Source: Marinimicrobium sp050113635 (GTDB lineage: Bacteria > Pseudomonadota > Gammaproteobacteria > Pseudomonadales > Cellvibrionaceae). From it: DNA of 64,000 bases. Every line of letters starts with the position of its first letter. Position 1 is the stretch's first letter. This document shows positions 41,625 to 50,287 of the stretch, one piece after another. A program made the translations under genes and the position numbers. The notes under the pieces are model-generated. The model ran no database searches. It saw only the letters and a list, made by a program, of their open reading frames with translations, and was not told where the DNA came from. The stretch covers positions 1-64,000 of the forward strand of contig NZ_JBNJLT010000001.1 of assembly GCF_050113635.1 (NCBI RefSeq), given 5' to 3'.

Positions 41625-41888
41625 TCAGACTAACAAATGCGCCCACAGCTGGCGCGCGAAATTCATAAGCGGCAGTGTGCGCAGTGCGCTCATCCCCTTG
41701 CCTCCCACGCGTCCAACCAGCAAACCGGAGACAAAACAACCCAACAGTGCCCAGCCACCCTGCGCCTGTTTTTCCAGCGTCTCGCGGGTTTCTGTGCGCA
41801 GGATTTTAAGCACTTGCCGGTTGTGTGTGATCGACCCCGACAACCGGGTGACCTTACGGCGCTGGTGCTGTAATAACAGATGGATCAT
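41625..41888 (-). CDS. Small membrane protein, YqjK-like
   Basis: 87 residues. A charged N-terminal half (RRKVTRLSGSITHNRQVLK, ETRETLEKQ) is followed by one hydrophobic helix (WALLGCFVSGLLVGR, about 46-60). The start overlaps the stop of the preceding holin-X/YqjE-like gene (ATGA). The order and size match the third gene of the Escherichia coli yqjD-yqjE-yqjK set, which is the basis for the name; sequence similarity alone would not support it. Function unknown. Confidence 0.72.
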   Translation of the reverse strand: MIHLLLQHQRRKVTRLSGSITHNRQVLKILRTETRETLEKQAQGGWALLGCFVSGLLVGRVGGKGMSALRTLPLMNFARQLWAHLLV

Positions 41889-42457
41889 GGGTTCGGTTCC
41901 TCTTGGGAGGAGGACGACTTAGAGGACGACGACTCGGCGGCGGCCCCCGTCCCGGTCTTTTTGGGTGTCAAAGACTGAGGCTCGGGAACCCGTGCAAATG
42001 ACCGGCGGGTTTCCGGGAAACTCATCCAATCGAGTAGCTGGTCCAACTGACGTTTCAGGTACCACAGCATCAACAGCTGCGCCACAATCACCCCAGCGGC
42101 GACACCCACCCAATGGACTCCGGCTTCCAGTGCAACCATGCTGAGCACCACCAGCAGCGACACCCAAATCAGAGTGACGGCCAGCGCCATACAGAACAGC
42201 ACCAGCACTACGAGTGTTAACGTCTTGACCGCCAGTTTTCCCTCGGCACGAAACAACGCCAGCCGATCACTCCAGACCTGACGCAGCACCACGACAACGG
42301 CGGTGGCCATTTCAAACAGAGAGGTGTCGGTGTCGTCGCGTTCGTCGCGCGCCTCACCGTCCCTGGTGTGCGCGTCGCCCTCCGGTCTGGGGTCGTCGTC
42401 AGGCCGCTCGTACTCGTCTTCCTGATGTCGCGATGCGGAATGTTCCTTCGAAGGCAT
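41885..42457 (-). CDS. Holin-X / YqjE-like membrane protein (phage-holin family, DUF1469)
   Basis: 190 residues. An acidic, disordered N-terminus (1-50) is followed by a helix and two close hydrophobic helices (about 80-140, TLVVLVLFCMALAVTLIWVS and GVAAGVIVAQLLMLWYL) typical of the holin-X/YqjE family. A low-complexity Ser/Glu tail ends it. Despite the holin name, members are chromosomal envelope proteins, not phage genes. It lies between the DUF883 and YqjK-like genes, matching the yqjDEK operon. Confidence 0.85.
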   Translation of the reverse strand: MPSKEHSASRHQEDEYERPDDDPRPEGDAHTRDGEARDERDDTDTSLFEMATAVVVVLRQVWSDRLALFRAEGKLAVKTLTLVVLVLFCMALAVTLIWVSLLVVLSMVALEAGVHWVGVAAGVIVAQLLMLWYLKRQLDQLLDWMSFPETRRSFARVPEPQSLTPKKTGTGAAAESSSSKSSSSQEEPNP

Positions 42458-42468
42458 ACCGGCCCCGA

Positions 42469-42777
42469 CTAGCGGCGCAGCATGTTCGCGATCACAACAC
42501 CCGCTGCGAACGCGATGCCGGCCGCCATCAACGGGTTTTCACGGGCATACGCTTTCATGCCAGCCAGAGACCCTTCGACCTGCGCCCGGACTTCTTCCTG
42601 CTTTTCCGACCAGCTTTGTTGACCGTGCGCCGCCGCACCGCGCACACGCTCTTCGGTTTTGGAGACTCGCTCGGACAGCCGATCTATCGCTTCGTGAGCG
42701 GCGGCCACGGTTTTTTCAGTGAAAGGGGCACCATACTCGGTGTCTTTATCAGTGGTACGGGTTTTGGATGTTGCCAT
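42469..42777 (-). CDS. DUF883 (ElaB/YqjD) family membrane-anchored protein
   Basis: About 101 residues from the ATG at 42777. A charged helical body (about 25-75) and a C-terminal hydrophobic anchor (NPLMAAGIAFAAGVVIANML) ending in a double Arg match the YqjD/ElaB/YgaM family. These proteins sit in the inner membrane and bind ribosomes in stationary phase in Escherichia coli. It heads the yqjDEK-like set, 12 bases before the next gene. Confidence 0.88.
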   Translation of the reverse strand: MATSKTRTTDKDTEYGAPFTEKTVAAAHEAIDRLSERVSKTEERVRGAAAHGQQSWSEKQEEVRAQVEGSLAGMKAYARENPLMAAGIAFAAGVVIANMLRR

Positions 42778-42967
42778 GTCAGCCTCCTTACGGCGGTTCG
42801 CCAGTGTAGTGGCAGTCAACAAATTACGGTGGGTCACCGTTGTACGGCAACATCACCGTTCCATTAACAGCTTAACACCTTTTTATGTCTTGCGCGTGTG
42901 CGCCTTCTCTCAGCCCCAAACGGAACTTGGCGAGCCACTCGCGGTCCTTTTCAACTTCAGGTCAACC

Positions 42968-45900
42968 TCAGGAGGACCGCCACTCGGCGTCGCTGTCCGG
43001 AATGGCTTCTGCCGCTTCCATTTCCTGCTGCAAACGCTCCCCTTCCGCCGCTCTTGGCTTGGCAAATCGCGCCAGGCCAAAATACACCACCGGCGTCAAA
43101 AACAGCGTGAACAGCGCCGCCAACCCCAGGCCGCCAAAGATTACCCAGCCAATGGCCCAGCGCGCTTCCGCGCCCGCCCCTGAACTCAGAATCAATGGCA
43201 GACCACCCAATACGGTCGACAGCAACGTCATGGCGATGGGTCGCAAGCGCACCATCGCGGCCGTACGCACCGCGCTCAACACGGAATGGCCGAGATCGCG
43301 CAACTGATCGGCGAACTCGACCAGTAATATACCGTTCTTCGCCATCAAACCGATCAACATGACCAGCCCAATTTGCGAATAAATATTAATACTGGTGCCT
43401 GTAAACAGAATCGCCAGAATGGCGGCGGCCACACCGAAGGGCACCGTCACCATCACAATCAAGGCACTGGTGAAGCTTTCAAACTGCGCACATAACACCA
43501 GAAACACCACGACCAATGCGATAACATAAGTAATCGCGACATCGCGGGAAGTTTCGCCCAGTGTTTGGGCCTCCCCCAAAAACACCAAACCGATGCCGCG
43601 GGGCAGCACGTCACCGGCAATGGAACGAATGTCTTCCACGGCCGATTCCAGCGGATAATCCGCATCAAGACTAAAGCTGATTTCGATGGACCGGCGTTGA
43701 GCATGACGTTCCAGTTCGGCCGCAATACTCTCCTCTCGCAAATGCACCACACTGGACAACGGCACGAGCTCTCCATTGCTGGACGTGACGTACAGGTTCA
43801 CAAGATCATTCGGACTGCGAATCTGGCCCGTTTTGGACTCCAGAATAATTGGAATGGCTTCGTCACCTACACTCAGGTCGACCAGTTCATAACCTGCCAC
43901 CATGGCCCGGAGTGTGGCGGAAATATCGTCCAGTTCCACGCCCAGTTCGGAGGCACGGCGTCGATCAATATCCACCGACAACTGGGGCTTGGACGGGTCG
44001 TAATCCAGATCCGGGTCCCCCAGGTACTCGAGGCGCTCCGGCACGGCTTCCATAAAAGTGCGGGCCGCCGCGTAGATTTCATCGTAATCGGCGCCGGTCA
44101 ACGCCATCTCGATGCTGCTGCCGCCACCGCCGCCCCATAAGTTGAGGCTGTTACCGCCCCCGGTACGAATGCTGACACCCGGAATTTCATTGAGCGGGCC
44201 TTCAAGCTCTTCCGCGATTGTCTGGCGATTGCGACTGCGCTCTTCCCAGGGTGCCAGGGGCAGTACAAACAGAATGCGGTTCGGGTCGCGCCAGCCAATA
44301 ATGGAGAACGCCAGCTCCGCCTCACCGGAATCCAGCAGTGGCTGAACCACATCACTGATGGCGTATGCCTGACGTTCGGTGTACTCCAAGCCAACCCCTT
44401 CCGGCCCGCGCGCATCAATATAAATCACGCCGCGATCCTCCGGCGGCAACAGCTCCTTGGCCACATTCTGGTAGGCGAACCCGGCACCAATAGTTACCAG
44501 CACCGCCAAGGCAAAGGTCAACCACGCGTGGCGCAAGGCGAGATCCACCAACCAGCCGTAGCCGGCTGCAACACAGTTGCCGACGCGGCTCAGACGATCT
44601 CTGAACGGGTGGGGTTTATTGGCCGGTTCGGGCGAAATTCGCGCCGCGGCCGCCGGCACCAGCGACAGCGCCACAAAGGAGGAAATGGCCACCGCCACGG
44701 CAAGCACAAAGCCGAATTCACGGAACAGACGACCCGCCGTGCTCGGCAGAATGGCAATGGGAATGAACACGGACACGAGGACCGCTGTGGTCGCCACTAC
44801 CGCAAAGAACACCTGTCGTGTACCCAGTACAGCGGCCGCTCTGGCCCCGAGGCCCTGGCCCCTTCGACGCTGAATATTCTCCAGCACCACAATGGCATCA
44901 TCCACCACCAGCCCGGTGGCCAGCACCAGCGCCAGTAGTGTGAGAATATTGATTGAGAAACCCAGTGCCCAGATAGAGGCGACCGTGCCGATCAGCGCAA
45001 TGGGAATGGCCAGGCTTGGCACCAGGGTGATTCGGAAGGAGCCGATAAACAGCCAAATGGTGGCCACCACAATCGCCACCGTCAGCAGCAAGCTGGTAAT
45101 CACCTCCTTGACCGAGCCGCGAATAAACGTGGCGTTGTCTTCGGTAATCATCAACTCCACTTCAGAGAACCGTTCATTCAGCGGTCCCATCACTTTGTGG
45201 ATACCGTTGGAGATTTCCAGGGTATTGGACTGCGCCTGGCGCACAATACCCATGCCCACCACCGGACGGTCATTAAAGCGCACGAGTGAACCGGCATCTT
45301 GCGGTGAGTAAAACACCCGGGCGACATCGCCGACGCGAGTTTCACCGCGAATGATAATATCCCGGATTTCTTCCTCGGTAATCGCGGTGGCATCGGCGCG
45401 AACCAGCAGCTCCTGATCGTTGGAACGGAAGCTGCCGCTGGGTACATCGTAGGGCGCATTGCGCAGCGCATCGGCAACATCGGCTACGCCCAAACCAAAG
45501 CTCGCCAGGCGCACCGGGTCCATCACCACTCGCAATACACGTTCCCGCCCCCCGAAAACCTGCACATCCGCCACGCCTTCCACGGAAATCAATTCAGGCA
45601 CAATATCCTGCTCGATCAGCCGGGTCAGTTGGGTTTCCGACAGCGTATCGCTGATCGCGGCAATGTTAATAATCGCCTGGGCGTCCGGATCGGCTTTGGT
45701 AATGGTCAGCCGCTCCACGTCTTCCGGAAGGTCGCGCTGAACCCGGCTCACCGCCTCACGCACTTCCGACGCCGCGTCGTTAAGCTCGACGCCGGGGTTG
45801 AACTCCAGCGTCATGCGGAAATAGCCTTCCTCACTATCGGAACGCACGGTGCGCAACCCGGTTACCCTGGCCACCGCGCCTTCAACCAGACTGGTGACTT

Positions 45901-46123
45901 CGGCGTCCATCGTTTCAGGTGAGGCACCAGGATAATTACCACTGACCACCACAAACGGGTAATCGATATCGGGCAACTCCCGAACTTCTACCGCGAGAAT
46001 GGCGGCGATCCCGGCCAGAGCGATCAGCAGATTGATCACCAACACTAAAATGGGACGACGGATACTCAGGCTGGGCAGATCATTCGCGTCCTGAACGGTA
46101 TGGACTTTGGACTCTTCACTCAC
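42968..46123 (-). CDS. RND efflux pump inner-membrane subunit (HAE1 type)
   Basis: 1051 residues with 12 membrane helices and two large periplasmic loops. The proton-relay pair Asp408-Asp409 in GLVVDDAIVVLENIQRR (helix 4) is the RND hallmark. The N-terminus LSIRRPILVLVINLLI and the repeat after residue 520 fit the HAE1 drug-exporter family. It works with the lipoprotein adaptor encoded just upstream (ATGA overlap) and needs an outer-membrane channel from elsewhere. Substrates are probably hydrophobic drugs or detergents; sequence does not say. No local regulator is next to it. Confidence 0.94.
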   Translation of the reverse strand: MSEESKVHTVQDANDLPSLSIRRPILVLVINLLIALAGIAAILAVEVRELPDIDYPFVVVSGNYPGASPETMDAEVTSLVEGAVARVTGLRTVRSDSEEGYFRMTLEFNPGVELNDAASEVREAVSRVQRDLPEDVERLTITKADPDAQAIINIAAISDTLSETQLTRLIEQDIVPELISVEGVADVQVFGGRERVLRVVMDPVRLASFGLGVADVADALRNAPYDVPSGSFRSNDQELLVRADATAITEEEIRDIIIRGETRVGDVARVFYSPQDAGSLVRFNDRPVVGMGIVRQAQSNTLEISNGIHKVMGPLNERFSEVELMITEDNATFIRGSVKEVITSLLLTVAIVVATIWLFIGSFRITLVPSLAIPIALIGTVASIWALGFSINILTLLALVLATGLVVDDAIVVLENIQRRRGQGLGARAAAVLGTRQVFFAVVATTAVLVSVFIPIAILPSTAGRLFREFGFVLAVAVAISSFVALSLVPAAAARISPEPANKPHPFRDRLSRVGNCVAAGYGWLVDLALRHAWLTFALAVLVTIGAGFAYQNVAKELLPPEDRGVIYIDARGPEGVGLEYTERQAYAISDVVQPLLDSGEAELAFSIIGWRDPNRILFVLPLAPWEERSRNRQTIAEELEGPLNEIPGVSIRTGGGNSLNLWGGGGGSSIEMALTGADYDEIYAAARTFMEAVPERLEYLGDPDLDYDPSKPQLSVDIDRRRASELGVELDDISATLRAMVAGYELVDLSVGDEAIPIILESKTGQIRSPNDLVNLYVTSSNGELVPLSSVVHLREESIAAELERHAQRRSIEISFSLDADYPLESAVEDIRSIAGDVLPRGIGLVFLGEAQTLGETSRDVAITYVIALVVVFLVLCAQFESFTSALIVMVTVPFGVAAAILAILFTGTSINIYSQIGLVMLIGLMAKNGILLVEFADQLRDLGHSVLSAVRTAAMVRLRPIAMTLLSTVLGGLPLILSSGAGAEARWAIGWVIFGGLGLAALFTLFLTPVVYFGLARFAKPRAAEGERLQQEMEAAEAIPDSDAEWRSS

Positions 46124-47244
46124 GACTCAACCCCAACCTGGTCGTTGTCGGTCTGAACCTCGGCGCTGTCGTTGCTATCATCCAACTCGGTGTTCAAAGG
46201 CCGCACGCGCATACCGGCGCGAACCAGGTGTACCCCTTCGGTCACAATCGGCGTGCCTTCAGGGAGATCCGCTTCCACCAATACCCCGCTGTCTGTGCGC
46301 TGTACGATGTTGACTGGAATGCGTTTGGCATGGCCGTCTTCCACCGTCCACACGAAGGCACCTTCCCCACCCCATTGCAGCGAAATTTCCGGCACTGCCG
46401 GGTATCGGTTGGCATCGAGAACCAATTGAATACGGAAGCTCATCCCCGGACGCAGTTGATCATCGGAATTATCGACGTGCGCGCGCAGGGAAAAGGTACG
46501 GGTCTGGTTATCTACGCGAGAGGCGATATCGACAATCTCCCCTTCGGCGAGCGTAAACCGATCGCTCCAGGTGCTCAGTTGAATCTGCTCCCCTTTTTGC
46601 AGACGACCCAGCAACAGTTCGGGTAACTGGAAACGCACCAGCAAGGTATCGCGATCATCAAGCGTGGCAATCACATCAGTGGGAGAAATCCAGGCACCGG
46701 GGTCCACTTCCGTCAAGCCGATATAACCCGTAAACGGCGCGCGCACCGTATGATATTCCAGCTCCACTTCAGCACGACGCAGCGCAATGCGGGCCCGCTC
46801 CACTTCGCTGGAGGCGTCATCGACCATGCTCTGAGTCACGCCGCCAGCCCCGAACGTTCGCTCGTAACGATCAAGGCGACGCTCGGCGTCTTGCAGCTCC
46901 ACGCGCGCCAGATCCACCGCCAGCCGTTCATCGCGGTCATCCAGTCGCAACAGAGCCTGTCCCTTTTCCACCTTCTGCCCCATTTCGAAATTCACGGCAA
47001 TGACTTCACCGGTAACCGCGGGACGAACCTCCACCGATTTCAGTGCGCGGGACGTGCCAACCGCCTCCACAAACATCCGCTCTGCACGGTATTCCACGTT
47101 TTCCGTCAGTACCGGTCGGATACGCTCGGCGCTGCCGGGCATGGAGGGGGGCGCTGAAGAATCTGAGCAGGCGGTGAGTAACATCGCGGCCAACGCCACA
47201 CAGCCCGAAAGGCCTCTGACGGGAGAGAGGAACATCTGTTTCAT
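46120..47244 (-). CDS. RND periplasmic adaptor lipoprotein (membrane fusion protein)
   Basis: 374 residues from the ATG at 47244; an earlier TTG at 47259 gives the same frame. A lipoprotein signal ends LLTACS (Cys26). The barrel-sandwich halves (VNFEMGQKVEKGQALLRLDDRD and HTVRAPFTGYIGLTEVDPGAWIS) flank a coiled-coil hairpin (about 110-170). It links the RND pump to an outer-membrane channel. Its stop overlaps the pump start. It lies 265 bases from the divergent quinone reductase, a gap in which no clear operator was seen. Confidence 0.93.
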   Translation of the reverse strand: MKQMFLSPVRGLSGCVALAAMLLTACSDSSAPPSMPGSAERIRPVLTENVEYRAERMFVEAVGTSRALKSVEVRPAVTGEVIAVNFEMGQKVEKGQALLRLDDRDERLAVDLARVELQDAERRLDRYERTFGAGGVTQSMVDDASSEVERARIALRRAEVELEYHTVRAPFTGYIGLTEVDPGAWISPTDVIATLDDRDTLLVRFQLPELLLGRLQKGEQIQLSTWSDRFTLAEGEIVDIASRVDNQTRTFSLRAHVDNSDDQLRPGMSFRIQLVLDANRYPAVPEISLQWGGEGAFVWTVEDGHAKRIPVNIVQRTDSGVLVEADLPEGTPIVTEGVHLVRAGMRVRPLNTELDDSNDSAEVQTDNDQVGVES

Positions 47245-47509
47245 ACAAAAATCGGTCAAATTATCGTTAGAGAAAAGGCGACGCGTCCGTGTAAGTCAGG
47301 CCCGCGTATACATCGCTGGATACTGAGCATCCGGTACTGATCGTTTGAGTAATAGACTACGCTAGTATCATACAAATAACGAGGTGGCTTCCGACGCCAG
47401 CCTGCCATTTAATGTAAAGATTGGTTAGCGGGCTTTACAGTGCCGTGGATATCTATTGAAAAGCGTTTTACGCTAGCCAGGACCACTCATATTTTGGAGA
47501 GCACACATT

Positions 47510-48496
47510 ATGGGGCTACTCGTAAAAGGCACCTGGCATGACCAATGGTACGACACCGAAAAAAACGGTGGCGAATTCATTCGCGAAGATGCCCAGTACC
47601 GCCACTGGGTGACGCCCGATGGCAGTGCCGGACCAGACGGACAAAAGGGCTTCAAGGCAGAAGCCGACCGTTATCATTTGTATGTCTCCTACGCTTGTCC
47701 CTGGGCGCACCGAACACTGATTTTTCGCCAGTTGCTCGGGCTGGAAGATGTCATCAGCGTATCGGCGGTGCATCCGCATATGCTGGAAAATGGTTGGGAA
47801 TTCCGAACGGATAAACAATTCGACACGCAAGGGCCAGAGCCGCTGTACGGCCTGGATTTTATGCATCAGGTCTACACCAAAGCCGACCCGGATTACTCAG
47901 GCCGGGTAACCGTGCCGGTATTGTGGGACAAGCAAGAGGAAACGATCGTCAACAACGAGTCGGCGGAAATCATTCGTATGTTGCCCACCGGGTTTCGCGA
48001 GTTCGCTCACTCGCCACAGGATTTCTATCCGGAGCCTTTGCGAGAGACAATTGATGCCGTTAACAAAACGGTCTATCACTCGATTAATAACGGCGTGTAC
48101 CGGGCGGGCTTTGCAACACAGCAGGACAAGTACGATAAAGCCTATGAGGCGTTATTTGACGCATTGGACGACGTCGAAGCACTGTTGTCACGCCAGCGAT
48201 TCCTGGCCGGCGAGGTCGTTACCGAAGCTGATTGGCGGCTGTTTACCACGCTGGTGCGTTTTGATGCGGTGTATGTCGGACACTTTAAATGCAACCGCAA
48301 CCGCATCGCGGACTTCCCGCATCTGTCCAATTATTTACGGCAGCTGTATCAGGTGCCCGGCGTGGCCGAAACGGTCCATTTCGATCATATCAAACATCAT
48401 TATTACTACAGCCACGACACCATCAACCCGACACGCATTGTGCCAAATGGTCCCATGCTGAACTTGAAAGCCCCCCATAACCGAGGCGACATTTAA
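47510..48496 (+). CDS. yqjG: Glutathionyl-hydroquinone reductase (YqjG/ECM4 family)
   Basis: 328 residues, typical length. The catalytic Cys63 sits in SYACPWAHRTL, the CPWA motif of the Xi-class glutathione transferases. FKAEADRYHLYVS before it and the C-terminal HIKHHYYYSHDTINPTRIVPNGP are family signatures. The enzyme reduces glutathionyl-hydroquinones back to hydroquinones and recycles quinone adducts in the cytoplasm. It ends at a 10-bp hairpin facing the AidB-type gene. Confidence 0.95.
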   Translation: MGLLVKGTWHDQWYDTEKNGGEFIREDAQYRHWVTPDGSAGPDGQKGFKAEADRYHLYVSYACPWAHRTLIFRQLLGLEDVISVSAVHPHMLENGWEFRTDKQFDTQGPEPLYGLDFMHQVYTKADPDYSGRVTVPVLWDKQEETIVNNESAEIIRMLPTGFREFAHSPQDFYPEPLRETIDAVNKTVYHSINNGVYRAGFATQQDKYDKAYEALFDALDDVEALLSRQRFLAGEVVTEADWRLFTTLVRFDAVYVGHFKCNRNRIADFPHLSNYLRQLYQVPGVAETVHFDHIKHHYYYSHDTINPTRIVPNGPMLNLKAPHNRGDI

Positions 48497-48511
48497 GACG
48501 CAGTGTTGATG

Positions 48512-48554
48512 GCATGACGAGCGGGCGAACGCAAAGCAGGTCCTCTCGTCATGC
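48512..48554. terminator. Hairpin between convergent quinone-reductase and AidB-type genes
   Basis: GCATGACGAG (48512-48521) pairs perfectly with CTCGTCATGC (48545-48554) over a 23-base loop, overlapping the last codons of the AidB-type gene. It could stop transcription from both sides. The loop is long and no U-tract is seen. Confidence 0.4.
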
Positions 48555-50198
48555 ATACATCGGCAAAGCACGGGCGATAATGGCCGACGCTGGTGTGCCC
48601 TTTGGCAAACTGCCATACAACCCCATCGGTTGTTCAATACGAGTGGCAATAAACGCGTCCGCGACTCTGCCATCACTGTGGCGAAGCAATAACGAGGCCT
48701 GAAGCACCACCGCCATGGTTTCCACCAGCGTGCGCGCTGAAAACTCCGCTGTCTCTCGTTGCGCAAGATGCTGCTCCAGCTCTCTGATGCGCCCATCCAG
48801 TCTGGCATCGACACCGCGTGATCGACCCACCTCCTGCATAAACAATTCCAGCGATTCCGGGGCTTTTTGCAACGTTCGCAACACATCCAAACACTGGATA
48901 TTGCCACTGCCCTCCCAGATCGCGTTGATGGGCGCCTCGCGATACAAACGCGCCGTCATAAACTCGTTCATGGCCCCACTGCCGCCCAGACATTCCATCG
49001 CCTCGACACTGTGACCCGCCACGCGTTTACACACCCAGTATTTTCCCAGCGCGGTCGCCAGCCGCAGAAACAGCTGCTCTTGCGGGTCACCGCGATGATC
49101 CAGCGAACGCGCCAGCCGCATGGCCAATTGCAACGCGGCTTCACTCTCAACCACCAAGTCCGCCAGTACATTCTGCATCAAGGGCTGTCGAACCAACGAC
49201 TGACCAAAGGCGCGGCGGTGAACACAGTGATGAATGGCCTGAACCGCCGCCTGCCGCATCGCAGCCGCCGACGCCAACGTACAATCAAACCGCGTCAGGG
49301 CCACCATATCAATAATGGTGGCCACTCCTCGCCCCGGCTCTCCCAGCAATATCCCTTCGGCGGACACCAACTCGACTTCACTAGACGCATTGGAAACGTT
49401 GCCGAGCTTATTTTTCAGCCGCTGTAACTTCAGGCCATTGCGCTGGCCATCGCTGCGCCAGCGCGGCACCAGAAAACACGTCAAACCACCCTCGGCCTGA
49501 GCCAGCGTCAAAAAACCATCCGAATTGGGCGCGGACATAAAAAACTTGTGGCCCGTCAGGTGGTAATAGCCATCGGTTTCACGGGCCCGTGTGGTATTGG
49601 CCCGCACATCGGAACCGCCCTGCTTCTCTGTCATGGCCATGCCGAGGGTTAGCCCCGCTTTCTCGGAGGAAGGCCGGTCGGAGGGATCGTATTGCCGGGA
49701 TAACAGCCCCGGCAACCAGCTTTCGGCCAGCGCGGGCGAGTTCCGGATAACGGGAATACCGGCAAATGTCATGGTGATCGGGCAGCCGTGGCCCTGCTCC
49801 AGCTGGGTTTGCAGGTACAGCAAGGCGGCCCGCCCGACCTGGGCTCCATCGCCCGGTTTACGCCAGGGCCCGGCGTGCAGTTCCAGCTTGATGGCCCGCT
49901 CCATCAGTTGGTGATACGCAGGGTGATAGTGCGCCCGATCCAGGCGGTGGCCCCAGCGGTCATGAGTTTCGAGCACGGGCGGATTCGCGTTGGCTTCAAA
50001 CCCGAGATTTTGCCATTCCGGCTCGCCGACACGGCGCCCCTGAATGGTCAGCTCGGGCGAGCGATGGGAGGCATTGCCCACCTTGACCGCATCCTGCAAC
50101 GCCACATCTTCCCGGTAGGCGTTGTAACCCGTCAGCGGGGGCGGCACATTGAACACTTCGTGGGTTTCACCCGGCGGGTTGTGGCTGTGATCTGCCAT
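48549..50198 (-). CDS. aidB: AidB-type acyl-CoA dehydrogenase
   Basis: 549 residues, long for an acyl-CoA dehydrogenase and right for AidB. The N-terminal EVFNVPPPLTGYNAY is the AidB hallmark. The central flavin domain carries LTLGMAMTEKQGGSDVRANTT and the C-terminal helical domain FDCTLASAAAMRQA and RRAFGQSLVRQPLMQNVLAD. In Escherichia coli AidB binds FAD and DNA and is part of the alkylation (Ada) response; isovaleryl-CoA activity is weak. The gene is divergent from valS with an 89-bp gap. No ada box was looked for beyond simple reading. Confidence 0.9.
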   Translation of the reverse strand: MADHSHNPPGETHEVFNVPPPLTGYNAYREDVALQDAVKVGNASHRSPELTIQGRRVGEPEWQNLGFEANANPPVLETHDRWGHRLDRAHYHPAYHQLMERAIKLELHAGPWRKPGDGAQVGRAALLYLQTQLEQGHGCPITMTFAGIPVIRNSPALAESWLPGLLSRQYDPSDRPSSEKAGLTLGMAMTEKQGGSDVRANTTRARETDGYYHLTGHKFFMSAPNSDGFLTLAQAEGGLTCFLVPRWRSDGQRNGLKLQRLKNKLGNVSNASSEVELVSAEGILLGEPGRGVATIIDMVALTRFDCTLASAAAMRQAAVQAIHHCVHRRAFGQSLVRQPLMQNVLADLVVESEAALQLAMRLARSLDHRGDPQEQLFLRLATALGKYWVCKRVAGHSVEAMECLGGSGAMNEFMTARLYREAPINAIWEGSGNIQCLDVLRTLQKAPESLELFMQEVGRSRGVDARLDGRIRELEQHLAQRETAEFSARTLVETMAVVLQASLLLRHSDGRVADAFIATRIEQPMGLYGSLPKGTPASAIIARALPMYA

Positions 50199-50234
50199 GG
50201 TTCTCTCCCGGTAGGCCGGTGGGTCGCTAAGCTG

Positions 50235-50240
50235 TATAAT
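50235..50240 (+). promoter_or_regulatory. Consensus -10 box upstream of valS
   Basis: A perfect TATAAT lies 48 bases before the valS start. The -35 region at the expected distance (about 50211-50218) is weak, so the promoter may rely on upstream elements. A likely ribosome site, ACAGG, is at about 50276-50280. Confidence 0.4.
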
Positions 50241-50287
50241 TGCCGGTTTGACGCCAGCCCTTCATAGAGCTTAGTACAGGTTACCGC

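Noticed and set aside
41885..42457. Phage-holin family label as a sign of prophage
   Set aside because: The protein is of the chromosomal YqjE-like group and lies in a yqjDEK-like set; no phage genes are nearby.
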